A stretch of DNA of 64,000 bases from Sepioteuthis lessoniana (lineage: Eukaryota > Mollusca > Cephalopoda > Myopsida > Loliginidae), in the NCBI GenBank assembly GCA_963585895.1, contig OY757939.1, positions 31,596,530 through 31,660,529 of the forward strand, in the 5' to 3' direction. Shown here one piece after another: positions 31,421 through 41,725 of this stretch. A program made the translations under genes and the position numbers. Position 1 is the stretch's first letter. Every line of letters starts with the position of its first letter. The notes beneath the pieces are model-generated. The model made no database searches, was not told the DNA's origin, and was given only the letters and a program-made list of their open reading frames with translations.

Positions 31421-31859
31421 TAAATATTTTCTTTTATTCTATTTTTTTATGAAGCGTAGGATTTATCATCCAAATTATATATGTTTCAAAATTACACACA
31501 ATACGTTAATTTTTGAGAAAAAACTTTTGAATTTCTTATAAGATTTTAAAAAATTCTTTTTATCCATAGCCAATACGTTACTCTTTAAAATAAAATTTCG
31601 AACACTAATTACGTTACAGCGATTTGAAACAAAAACGGTACTAACGGTAATAGGATGCCAACAATTTTATCATTTTTTTAATTTCATTTTAAAATTTGAA
31701 TTCAGACGATACAACATCACATATTAATATTGTTCTGATGATGATAATTTAATAAAAAAACCCCAATACATTCAACGTTAGCAGAATATTTAATAATAAA
31801 TAAACTCATCCCCCGAATACCTTGTGTATGTGTGTGTGTGTATCTATCTATCTATATAT

Positions 31860-32015
31860 ATATATAGGAATAGTTGATATATAACTATGTGCGAAAACTC
31901 TTAGAAAAAACTCCAGAAAAATGTTAATATAAATGTACAATAAACGCAATTTCTAAACCTATTGACATAAAATAACACTAGACGAGTTGAGATGACGTTA
32001 AAATCATTCAATCAA
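31860..32015 (+). repeat. SINE-A 3' part, second tail type
   Basis: It has 'gttaatataaatgtacaataaacgc' and then a tail with 'gacataaaataacac' and 'gagttgagatgacgtta'. The head is missing. Confidence 0.6.
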
Positions 32016-32257
32016 TAACATATACTGACTGGTGGCATTAACAAATGAAAGGAAAAATCCACGTTAAAAATAACTCCTTAGATCCTTTATGAACGTTTCT
32101 TCCTAAAAGACTTTCTGAAACATTAACGAAATCAAATTTATTTCGGTCAGAATTCTTAACCTCTTGAGAACGGCTTGTAAGAACTTTTTTTTGTGCTGAA
32201 TAGATTAATTGTGTTCTGTTTCAAAATCACACTGGTAAAAAAAACTTTTGAAATGGT

Positions 32258-32505
32258 TGGTTGGTTGTTTGGGTTTATGGCATATCAACCTTTGTAGGTT
32301 ATTTAATGCCAAATCCATTTTTGTACTAAATAATCAGTTTTATTGCAAACAATTCAGTTTAGCATGAGTACACAGTTTAATTGTCAAAAACATTTCTATT
32401 TTAAGCTAAAAGGTTCTAAGTCAATCAACTCAGTTTAGTATAAGTATAGAATTGTTTACACACAGTTAAATTTCAAATAATTCAGTTTAGCATACAAAAA
32501 GATTA
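32258..32505 (-). repeat. SINE-A 3' part, first tail type
   Basis: The hairpin complement 'atggcatatcaacctttgta' / 'ggttatttaatgcc' lies at 32277-32310. It is followed by three 'caattcagtttagcat' subrepeats of the kind expanded at 15.8-16.3 kb, here in opposite orientation. Confidence 0.75.
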
Positions 32506-33109
32506 ACATTTAAAAAGTGAGCGAGCTTATAAGTTTGCCCTCAGGTAAATGGTTTCATGCAATGTAGTTTTTTAATACTTCGTCAAGATTAAGGTTGGCA
32601 ATGTTATATCAGCGTATAGTTGCAAGGAAAGAACGAAATGCAGTTGCAAAACAAAGAACATGAAGGCACATAAGAATTTTAACAATTGTATTGAAAATAA
32701 AGAAGTAAAACTGGGTTTGTATAAATGTGTTGATATGGAATTAAAGAAAGTAAAAAATGTCCTATGCTTAATAGTACTAGGATTGTTAGACTTACGCGCG
32801 TGCGATCAATCAGATGTTACGAGTGCGAAGAGGAGAGGGGTGTTTGGTGATTTACGACTTAGTCTCTTTGTGCTGAATAAGAAGTGGAGAAGAAGAAAGT
32901 CAATGTAGGTGATGCGTGGTTTCGAGTTTCGTCTATCACTCTCTCTTAGAGCTGGAGTTCTGGTCTGCGGGTGTCGTTTACCTTCTTTTGATCTGCTCCA
33001 CTGTCGACAAGTTTGTAGCTTTTTTGTCTTCTGATCGGATCACATTGGGTTTTCTTTGTTTTTTACTGCGAAGGTCACGGATTGGCCGAAAAATTACTTT
33101 TAATTATTT

Positions 33110-34660
33110 TTATTTTTTGACAAATTTCATCAACATTTCGCTATGCGTTGATCCTATGCGCAGAAGCCCCTTTTTCAATTTTGAAGAAAGTCTAAGCACC
33201 GATAAAATCCGTTGAACGCTCTCATGGACGCTAGTCTGAATCATTACTTTGTGTGTACGATAAATCAGAAGAGATCTCTTTCGGTCATATAACAGCAACT
33301 ATGCGGTCTGTGTCGCTATCCATACTTTCTATACAATAGGTTCTTCGTAGGGATTTTGTCGATCCCTGAGCCTTGCACAGTTTGATTCTTATAGGCGACT
33401 TTGTTCTTGAGGGCATTTTGAATGCGTTTTCTAGTTTTTCATTGTTCACTTTGGTGTTCATATGCATTTTCCCCGCTGGGCTAATGGGAGCTTGTGATTT
33501 TTGTTTAAGTTATTCAGGTTTTATAGGATATGAGTTTTTTAGTCTATCTTTAATGCTTTTAGTTGGACGGATTGGTAACTTATGTAACGGCTGTTTTGCT
33601 GGAGATTTTGCACTTTTAGGAGTAATTCGTCTAGGAGTGGGAGGCCCTACGCGTGTTTTTGTTGGGACAACATTGGATTTCTTCCCACTGCTGAGCAGGT
33701 GCTTGGTAAAATTCGGCCGAGTGTAGTTTTTTTAGGTGCTCTTGAAACTTTGGCCAATCATTCCCTTCAAATTGGATCAATTTCTCAACGAGCGTTCTAT
33801 ATTTGTTGTTTTCATTGTCATTGGTAGTATCCGCCCTCCGTGCAACAGAGGCGTAGCTGTTTTCTCTCATGTAGCTTCCTACAATTTTCCTTGCTTCTAG
33901 GAGGGACACATTCCTCTTGTGCTTCACCTCAAGTATTTCCTTTTCTTTTTTTGCAAACATCGCGAGATCTTGCGTAAACCGGATGATCTTGTCGGCAATT
34001 TGCACATTTACTTTCCTTCAAGCAATCTTCCTCCAAGTTGTCCGGGTTCTTTTCACCGCATTTGGCACATGTCTGTCGTCCTCTACAGGCTTCCCTGTGG
34101 TGTCCATATTTTTGGCATTTGAAGCACATCAAGAGTGCTGGGACGTACTGCTCGACTTTTTCAAGACAATAGCCAATCTTCACCTCCTTGGGAGTATAGG
34201 GCTGATTAAATATCAGGATGTAAGTGTTGGTCTGGATTAGTTCTTCGCCTTTTCTGATGGAGATTCTTATATTTGTAACTCCCTATTTTCTCAGGGCTGA
34301 TGCTATCTCTTCTTCTGTAGCCAATACCAACTCCCTACTCCTGATAACTCCTTTGGAAGTGTTGAGGTTCTTATGCAGGTAGGTTCTGCATTTCGTCGTA
34401 TGAAAAATTTTCATTCTTAATATGTTTTCTGACAGCCTCTGGCTGTCCGCCTCGACTAACAAGTTGCCATTCCTTGTTTTCTTAACAGTTTTCGGAGTAG
34501 CCCTTGTAGAAATAACTTTTTCTATGAGGAAAGACGAGAATTTGGCGAGGCAGACCTCTACCAAAGATTCAATAATAATGAATCTGGGGAAGTCTTCTGC
34601 CTCATTCTCCGAGTCTGATTCTGACAGGTTTCGTTTAGTTATTTTATTTGAAGACGCCAT
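33110..34660 (-). pseudogene. LINE ORF1 (gag-like, three CCHC knuckles)
   Basis: The ATG at 34660 begins MASSNKITKRNLSESDSENE. An in-frame TAG lies at 34285-34283. The same frame then resumes with GVTNIRISIRKGEELIQTN and reaches the zinc-knuckle region at 34130-33960 (CFKCQKYGHHREAC, CAKCGEKNP...C, CANCRQDHPVYARSRDVC). A frameshift near 33960 leads to a lysine-rich segment (KEKEILEVKHKRNVSLLEAR) that normally follows the knuckles in I/Jockey-group ORF1 proteins. The frame ends near 33631, with degenerate coding-like sequence to about 33110. ORF1 binds element RNA in the cytoplasm. No ORF2 follows on the left, so this is a 5' fragment or a heavily deleted copy. Confidence 0.75.
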
Positions 34661-34985
34661 ATATGCTGTACATTTTTCGCTAGCCCTGCACTTCACCACC
34701 CACCACGGAGTCCAACTTGTGTTGGGAATGAATCAAGAGAGAAACCCATTCGCCATAGTTGAGACGGGAGCACGCAACCAGTATATTCGAGCTGAGAGTA
34801 GGTTTCCGAGTCGTTGCCAATTTCAGGTTCTTAGCATTGGTCAAATTCCTATTCTCTCAACGCAATTAACTCTCAGCCATCGTCTTCTAGCACGTAGAAG
34901 ATAAGGGTTGGGAATTTGCTGCCAGTGCAGATTTAAACGTACGATCGGGATTCTACAGCCCCAGCTGACAGGACGACTTTTGAAA
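34661..34985 (-). promoter_or_regulatory. Putative 5' UTR of the ORF1-bearing LINE
   Basis: This is the GC-richer stretch upstream of the ORF1 ATG. Its outer end, on the minus strand, reads CAGCTGGGGCTGTAGAATCC at about 34966-34947. The same GCTGGGGCTGTAGAAT 16-mer begins the SINE-A head. LINEs of this type usually carry an internal promoter at their extreme 5' end, so this is the likely promoter. Confidence 0.45.
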
Positions 34986-35379
34986 TGGTGTCGAGGCACT
35001 AAACATCTATTTTAGCTCTGAATTTCAAAATGACCTCACTTTCTTGGTTAGCTACCACTTTTGCTGTGCAAAACACCTCATTTTTGGAAAAATTATTTTC
35101 TTCATTAGTTTTCTGTAAATATGATATCGACCGATGGCAATATTTCTCAAAGGAAAGTCATAGAAAGCTTTCAATTCCTATTTAAACCAACAAATATTCG
35201 TTTGCTTATTGAGAAATACTATTTTTGCAATAACAATCAGACGCTAAGTTTTTTTTAAATAGCACGATTGAATATACCAAGACCAACAAGTATTTTCATC
35301 AAATCGTTTAATAAACTAACAGCAGAAATAAAACCTTCGTTAACATAAGAACTATAGTAAGAATTTTCTCTTTCTTGAT
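34986..35379. other. Spacer between two element remnants
   Basis: Nothing recognised; possibly the 3' flank of the pseudogene at 35380. Confidence 0.4.
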
Positions 35380-35800
35380 TGTCTGTCATGTTCAATGTTA
35401 TTTAAGTCTCTTTTGATACTCTAGCAGATTTCAGCCATCATTCGTTTATCCCACCGTCCCTGATAGCGCTCTTCCATTGTTTTAATATTCTGATGGAATC
35501 CTTCTCCTTACTCATCACTCACATCACCGCAATTACCCGGAAATTTATCTAGATGGCTATGTAAAAAATGACCCTTAATATTGATTTTAGCGCCTATGTC
35601 CTGCAAAATTTTCAACAGCTTTTCAACAGTCGTTCATTAACTCCTTGTAGTTTTCAGCCTGGCGATTGCCTAAGTTTTTACCATGTCAACAAATGATGTC
35701 CAAGTGCGTAATTCCAAGTCATTAATTGAATTAACAAATTTATCATCCTTAATGAGTTTCTTGATATTATGGTGAAACTATTTTCATGATGTTCATCATG
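35380..35800 (-). pseudogene. Decayed multi-copy gene of the 'MEERYQGRWD' family
   Basis: The minus-strand translation reads KLIKDDKFVNSINDLELRTW, then GNRQAENYKELMND. After a frameshift it reads FLHSHLDKFPGNCGDVSDE, stop, GEGFHQNIKTMEERYQGRWD, KRMMAEIC, stop, SIKRDLNN. I know this pattern as the C-terminal part of a large family of uncharacterised proteins that are present in many copies in invertebrate genomes and behave like transposon genes. I have no family name for it. Two in-frame stops and at least one frameshift show that it is dead. The N-terminal part is not readable here. Confidence 0.6.
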
Positions 35801-37080
35801 TGCAATAGAATAGGTGCATTCAATTGGGATGTCTTTAGTTGGAATTTCTTTCCAACTGTGAAAACAAATGCTCTCATTTTGCTTGGTTTCCTTCCGTAGT
35901 TGAAGGAACCAAAGTAATGGAATAAATTTATGAATATCAAATAGAAGATTTTAGGGGTTCATTTTTTTTATGTCACCTCAATTATCAGGTATACTAAAGT
36001 GTATTACTGAAAAAGTTTATCGATTATTTTGGATTTTGGCGATAAATAGGAAAAATTCGGCACTGCTATTTAAAATTTTTTTTTGTATGAAAATAGTCTA
36101 TTTCAGGTGGCTAACATAAATTGCACGAGCTATTTGAAAATTTATGGTGTTTTTACGGCCTTTATTAACTAAATTTTGTGATTAGCCAAGATCGTAAATT
36201 AGCTAAATAAAACGTTTCACTTGGCGCCAAAAATCGTGTTGACCAGTGTTATTAACGATAATAGTAAAAGTAAAGTTGGCGACCATAGTCGTGGGTGACC
36301 CGAAGGCTCCCTTTTCAGTAGCTATTACACTATTACATTCATGTCTGATGAAATTTTAAAAAATCTTCTAAGAGAGAGAGGAGAACGGTTTAATAGAGAG
36401 TGGAAGAAATCTCCACAAAACAAATTATTAAAATGAAAAGGAAAGTGATGTTTGCAGAAAAATGTTAATAGGATCATCCCATCTCCTAAGTCGGCTAATA
36501 TGCCACAATCACAATTTACTCTGTTGAAAACAATGCGGAGGTCTTTGTAGGTGAAAGTAAAAAAAGATTTCCTAGCGGTATAGCTTGTGAGAAAAGTGTT
36601 GTGTAACAAGTAAAAGAAGAAGAAAAAAGATTATTTTAGATCACTGATGCAGCTACCGGATTTCCTGTTAGGTGACAAAGCGAATGTCTCACACGCACAC
36701 AGGAGCATGATGATCCAAAGACACGTATGTATCGATAGTAGGCTGAGAAAAATTGAAACAAAATATTTTTCTTGCCTGGACATAATACAAGAGTGAAATA
36801 ATTACAGCGCTCCGATGGTAACAGCCATACAATTGTTAGATAACAATTGTAACTTATACTTCAATTTCATCTTAAAGGTGTCATGAATGTTGAAAACGCC
36901 CAAATCCAAGCTTACCAGCCATCTAATAACATAATAGGTAAAAAGAAACAAGACTAATGCAAACTACCTTTATACTACTTGACGCCCAACCATACAGTTA
37001 CTTTACGATGCGCTCTGTTGTAATATCCTCTTTGCGAGAATTGAACTAACCATGGGAACATTTTGACATACAAACACACA
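35801..37080. other. AT-rich spacer, no gene seen
   Basis: Minus-strand traces of the pseudogene may extend to about 35900. The minus-strand frame at 36325-36609 is unrecognised. Confidence 0.4.
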
Positions 37081-37093
37081 CGCATGTGTGTGC

Positions 37094-37160
<67 letters not shown>
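37081..37160. repeat. (TG)n(AG)n compound microsatellite
   Basis: About 16 TG units change directly into about 21 AG units. Confidence 0.95.
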
Positions 37161-37163
<3 letters not shown>

Positions 37164-37341
37164 GGAGTATTGTAGTCATGAAATTTGTCTTGAAATACTT
37201 TACTTTTTATCAATTATAAATTAATAGGCTAGAATAAATCTTTGAGGTAGAATTTTTGTATTTCATTTGACAAGAATTTAAGGAATAAAATCATTGAAAT
37301 ATTATGAGCATGTCTAAACAATTTTAATACTTCAGTTTCAA

Positions 37342-37342
<1 letters not shown>

Positions 37343-37391
<49 letters not shown>
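37343..37391. repeat. (TA)n microsatellite
   Basis: About 24 TA units. Confidence 0.95.
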
Positions 37392-37394
<3 letters not shown>

Positions 37395-37834
37395 CTTTTA
37401 GTTTGAATATATATATTTAGAAATAGTATAGGCAAAAATCCAAATCTTGGGATACATACCAATACATAATAAAGATAACCTTTATTTTACTCAGCTTTGT
37501 TATTTGATGAAAATATGCTCATTAGCAATTACTCAAACAAGAAAAATAACTAGAGGTACACGAAATCGTGAGATTTCAAAAGAGCTTTGATTGTTGGCCA
37601 ATCTGAAGGTGGGATGGGTCAGCTTCAAATAGAAGAATTCCACTATCAACTGTCAATCATGGGATTATCGAATTTTTTATGTATATTAGAAGAAAAAATC
37701 ATTAAATTGATCAAATATTTATCACATTTTTTGTGACAAATTTTGGTATTTCCGAAAAATCTTGAACCAAAAATTGATGGTATTGCGGATTTATTTTACC
37801 TAAATTTACATAGTTACTTACTAAGCTTAGCTTA

Positions 37835-37915
37835 CATATGGCACAAAGCCAGAATATAGGGCTCCTAGCGAGAATCGAACTCATTTAACCGTTACACTAC
37901 GTGAGGTGCCCACCA
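37835..37915 (-). repeat. tRNA-like SINE head
   Basis: The minus strand reads GTGGGCACCTCACGTAGTGT, AACGGTTAAATGAGTTCGAT and TCTCGCTAGG, which gives a plausible A box (GTAGTGTAACGG) and B box (GAGTTCGATTC). No recognisable body follows, so it is a SINE head or a tRNA relic and not a functional tRNA gene. Confidence 0.5.
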
Positions 37916-38283
37916 GAATTTACATATAAATTATTTTGATTATGCCAATATATATTTAAAATACAAATAAATATTTGACTTTTACGTGAAGGCTTCACGT
38001 TGAATATACACAGGGTTTGGTGAAGGTCAAGTTGGTTAAATGATTCAAGTGGTTTTCAATCGGAAATGAGTAAGTCAAAGATATATCTCATAAAGAATAG
38101 CCAATAAGCATTGGGTCATATCTAATCCTCTTCCAATGAGCCAGATGCTCGCATTAAAGTTATATACAAGTGAGGTCTGCAGGTAAAAACATATGCAGGT
38201 AAATGGGTACTCGATGAACTCAGTCGATAAAATTAACAGAAAAATATTTTGGTTAGGTTTCCATTATAGGGCGATTAAATTAA

Positions 38284-38605
38284 CCCTTTCGCAGGCAGAT
38301 AAGTTTTTCAAAAATCTTAGAGAGTTAGCGAATTATTTTAAGAAAATTTGAAAAATACGGAGTACGTTTAAACAAGTCAAAGATATATAAAAAACAATCA
38401 AAACATGATAATTTGATATCATGAAAACAAAGAACTGACTTTTAATTATGGTATTTTGCAAAACAACCTTTACACAATCCTACACCACAGTGGAGTATCC
38501 TAGAGATGTTTCTATACATTAACATTGAATTGGTTAACGAGTAGCCAATAGATAAATATCTTATACTGAAAAAAAGTTTCAAATGTCGTTCTGACAACAA
38601 AAGGG
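38284..38605. mobile_element. PiggyBac-like MITE flanked by TTAA
   Basis: TTAA at 38280-38283 is followed by CCCTTTCGCAGGCAGA. The right end is CAACAAAAGGG followed by TTAA at 38606-38609. Reverse-complemented, the right end is CCCTTTTGTTGTCAGA, matching the left at 11 of 16 positions including the CCC terminus. Length 322 bp, no coding frame. CCC/GGG termini with a TTAA duplication are diagnostic of piggyBac-type elements. Confidence 0.7.
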
Positions 38606-38874
38606 TTAAGTTTCAAAATATTTATTATTGTTTGTCTCACTCTATTTTCAAACAATCCAAATACACGCAGTAATTTTTTATTTGATCATCCGAAATATCA
38701 TTTGTATATTAAACAATAAGCATAAAGCCATATATAAATAAGTAGTATGAGTAACAAATAGGAGTTTGACAATATCCCATTGTAAAATTCATTCATATAG
38801 AAAAAAGTTTTCACTTTTGTATAGAATATAAAATTGAAACTTTCAGGTTTTCAAAATCTTGTAAACAATTATTA

Positions 38875-39290
38875 TGGTTGGTTGGTCGGGTTTTTGATGG
38901 CATATTTATTTGGTTATTTAATGCCAAATCTTATATTTATATGATTTTTAAGTGAATAGTTTGTCAGTAACATTTGTTTGCACACAGCTAAATGGCTTCA
39001 AGTGTTACTATTCATTGTTTGCACACAATTAAATAGTTTCAAGTATTGCAATCTAATACTAATAATTCAAATTGATATCAGATTAAATTTTTTCAAGTAT
39101 AGTAATTGATTAAACTTCTATTTGACCCATATATGGGATCCTAACGGGTCAGAGTGGACTTGGGATTAATAGCGATGAAGAGGTACTCCACATTTTCTAA
39201 AGCTCCAGGACTGGAGCCTAATCATCAGGACACTTTTACCCCACTGTAAAGGTGCAGTCGGCGTATTCTACTGTCTTAGCCGGTTATTAT
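38875..39290 (-). repeat. SINE-A copy, full length
   Basis: The hairpin complement is at 38895-38930 (atggcatatttatttgg / ggttatttaatgcc). Subrepeats 'cacacagctaaatggcttcaag' lie at 38975-39110. The body and head follow to 'gtgcagtcggcgtattctac' at about 39270. Confidence 0.75.
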
Positions 39291-39454
39291 GATTATCAAA
39301 TATATGCATCTTTGTTATTTTAACACCTTCACGCACAACATAGTCGATTGGTGTAATCGACGTACACTCTGTTCTGAACACACCAATCTGGGAGAATTCA
39401 ACCCAACTGAATGAAGATAAATTTAGTAACAGTTCAATTTATATCAGGAAGATG

Positions 39455-39667
39455 TCATAAATATTCCCAGTCAACATAGGAGTGAGAGTGGTGTAATAAA
39501 ATAGACCCAAGTCCCAGCCCACCTGTAACTTGTGTTTTCAATGTAAGTAGTTTAGCTACAGTCGGCCCAATCAGAATTTTGCTGTTAGCAAGTGGTCTTA
39601 TGTATAGGGAACGACGACATTTGACATAATCAGTGCCAATAGATTTTAACTTGGCCATCAACTCCAT
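39455..39667 (-). CDS. Small unrecognised ORF, possible exon
   Basis: The ATG at 39667 opens 70 codons starting MELMAKLKSIGTDYVKCRRS. The next residues include IRPLANSKILIGPTVAKLL. A CAG|GTGGGC donor-like site occurs after about 49 codons, and beyond it the translation turns low in complexity. The first part has a protein-like composition. Nothing known is recognised. Confidence 0.25.
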   Translation of the reverse strand: MELMAKLKSIGTDYVKCRRSLYIRPLANSKILIGPTVAKLLTLKTQVTGGLGLGSILLHHSHSYVDWEYL

Positions 39668-39958
39668 GGATTAGGACAGGTTAAAACGTGGGAAAATATT
39701 CTCCTTCACACAAAGAAATTTACTGAACAATAAAATACATTTTACGTTTTAAGTTAAACAATTTGCCACCAATCGAGATTTTTAACTTTCCTAGATTAAA
39801 ATAGAATAAAATGCACATTCGAAAAAAGAAAAAGCAAAAAACAAAACAAAACAAAACACCCCCCGCAAAACAAAGCAAAAACATCAAGAAAAATTTGAAC
39901 TTTATCTAATAATCTAAATAGTTGAATTTACTCGTGATATTTTATTTTTCAAAATTGA

Positions 39959-39980
39959 ATATATATATATATGTATATAT

Positions 39981-40026
<46 letters not shown>
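39959..40026. repeat. (TA)n(GA)n compound microsatellite
   Basis: The TA tract with one ATG interruption changes directly into about 22 GA units. Confidence 0.95.
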
Positions 40027-40029
<3 letters not shown>

Positions 40030-40149
40030 CAAGCAATTGTTGCCTTTTAGATTCTACATAAAATATTTTTCTGTTTGACTCGTAAACTGTAGGTTCATAA
40101 AAACTAAAAAGATCATAAACAGTGAAAAAAGGAAAAAAAAAAAGACTCC

Positions 40150-41480
40150 CCGGAACTACCAAATCAAGACAAGATTAGAACGTTCGGAGAAAATGAAACC
40201 TACAAATACTTGGGTATACTTGACTCCATCAAGCGAGTGAAAATGAAGGACAAAATTCAAAAAGAATATCTCAGGAGAACTAGAAAACTACCCGAGACAA
40301 AACTCTCTGGCAGAAACCTCATCAAAGGATTAAATACTTGGGCTGTGCCCCTCGTTAGATATTCGGGACCCTTTCTCAAGTGGACTAGAGATGAACTTAA
40401 ACAAATGGATCAAAGAACAAGAAAACTAATGACCATGCATAAGGCATTACATCCCAGAGACGACATAAACAGACTATATGTATTTAGAAAAGAGGGAAGA
40501 AGAGGACTTGCCAGCATCGAAGACAGCGTTGACGCATCGATACAACGACTCGAAGACTACATAGAAAAGCACGAACGAGGACTGATTACAGCCATCAGAA
40601 ACGATACAGACAACAAAATAGACGACAGAATGACAATAACTATGAAACAAAAATGGGAAGAAAACAACTCTACGGTCGCTTTAAACGTCTAATAAACACC
40701 ATCTCACACCAGAAATCCTGGACGTGGCTAAGAAAGGAAATTTTAAGAGAGAAACGGGATCTCTCCAAATAGCAGCACAAAACAACGCCATAAGAACCAA
40801 CCATATTAAAGCGAGAATAGATAAGACTCAACAAAATAGCAAATGTAGGCTATGTGGTAACATAGACGAAACCATCAATCACATAATAAACGAATGCAGC
40901 AAATTAGCACAGAAGGAATATAAGACTATACATGACTGGGCTGGCAAGGGGATCCACTGGGAAATGTGCAAGAAATTTAAATTTGACCACACCAACAAAT
41001 GGTATATGCACAACCCAGGACCTGTCCTAGAAAATGACACACATAAACCCCTATGGGACTTTGACATATAGACGGATCACCAAATCCCGGCCAGAAGACC
41101 AGACCTAATAATAATCAACAACAAAAAAAAAAAAAAAAGAGAACATGCAAAATCGTCGACTTTGCTGTTCCGGATGATCACAGATTAAAACTGAAAGAAT
41201 GTGAAAAGAAGGATAAGTACTTCGACTTTGCTAGGGAATTGAAAAAACTATGGAACATGAAGGTGACAATTATACCAATTGTAATTGGTGCGTTTGGAAC
41301 AGTAACAAAAGGATTACTAAAGGGACTGGAGGACTTAGAGGTTGGCGGACGAGTGGAGACCATCCAAACTACTACATTATTGAGAACGGCCAAAATACTG
41401 AGAAGAGTTCTGGAGACATAAGGGGACTTGCTGTCACTCAAACTCCAGTGAAAGACCATCAGCTAACGCTGATATGAAAA
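40150..41480 (+). pseudogene. R4/Dong-type LINE, RT C-terminus and restriction-like endonuclease
   Basis: The plus-strand frame reads KYLGILDSIKRVKMKDKIQK, then LNTWAVPLVRYSGPFLKWTR, then TRKLMTMHKALHPRDDINRL, which is the post-catalytic 'thumb' of the reverse transcriptase. After frameshifts near 40660-40730 there is a zinc motif CRLCG....INHIINEC (about 40845-40900). The restriction-like endonuclease core follows, RRPDLIII ... CKIVDFA (about 41088-41165). The end is VIGAFGTVTKGLLKGLEDLE ... LLRTAKILRRVLET near 41419. A CCHC motif plus PD...(D/E) placed after the RT is the hallmark of R2/R4/Dong/NeSL elements. The catalytic RT motifs are missing. The 3' end is an AAT-rich tail at about 41490. 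Confidence 0.75.
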
Positions 41481-41484
41481 ACTC

Positions 41485-41725
41485 TGAGTTAATAATAATA
41501 ATGACAGTGATACAGTTGGCGCGCTAGAAACAGTCCTCAAGAGCTTGAAAAATAGACTGGAATTGGAAATCAGAGTAAGAATCGAGACGATACAGACCAC
41601 AGCGTTGTTGTGATCGGCTAGAATATTAAGAAGAGTCCTGGAGATCCGAGGAGATTTGCTGTCACTCAGATTTCAACGAAAGACCATCAGCTAATGTTGG
41701 TGTGAAAACTTACAAAAAGTAAAAT
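41485..41725 (+). pseudogene. Second 3' end of the same R4/Dong-type LINE
   Basis: It starts after 'taataataataatgacagtg' and contains 'agaatcgagacgatacagacc', 'agaatattaagaagagtcctgg' and 'aagaccatcagctaatgtt'. These align with the last 200 bases of the preceding copy. Only the terminal 80 codons are present. Confidence 0.7.

Noticed and set aside
33373-34240. Plus-strand hydrophobic frames that look like membrane proteins
   Set aside because: They are antisense shadows of the minus-strand LINE ORF1, whose lysine-rich codons read as phenylalanine and leucine on the other strand.
37835-37915. Functional tRNA gene
   Set aside because: A- and B-box-like segments are present, but I could not pair an acceptor stem and no terminator T run follows; the same is true of all SINE heads here.
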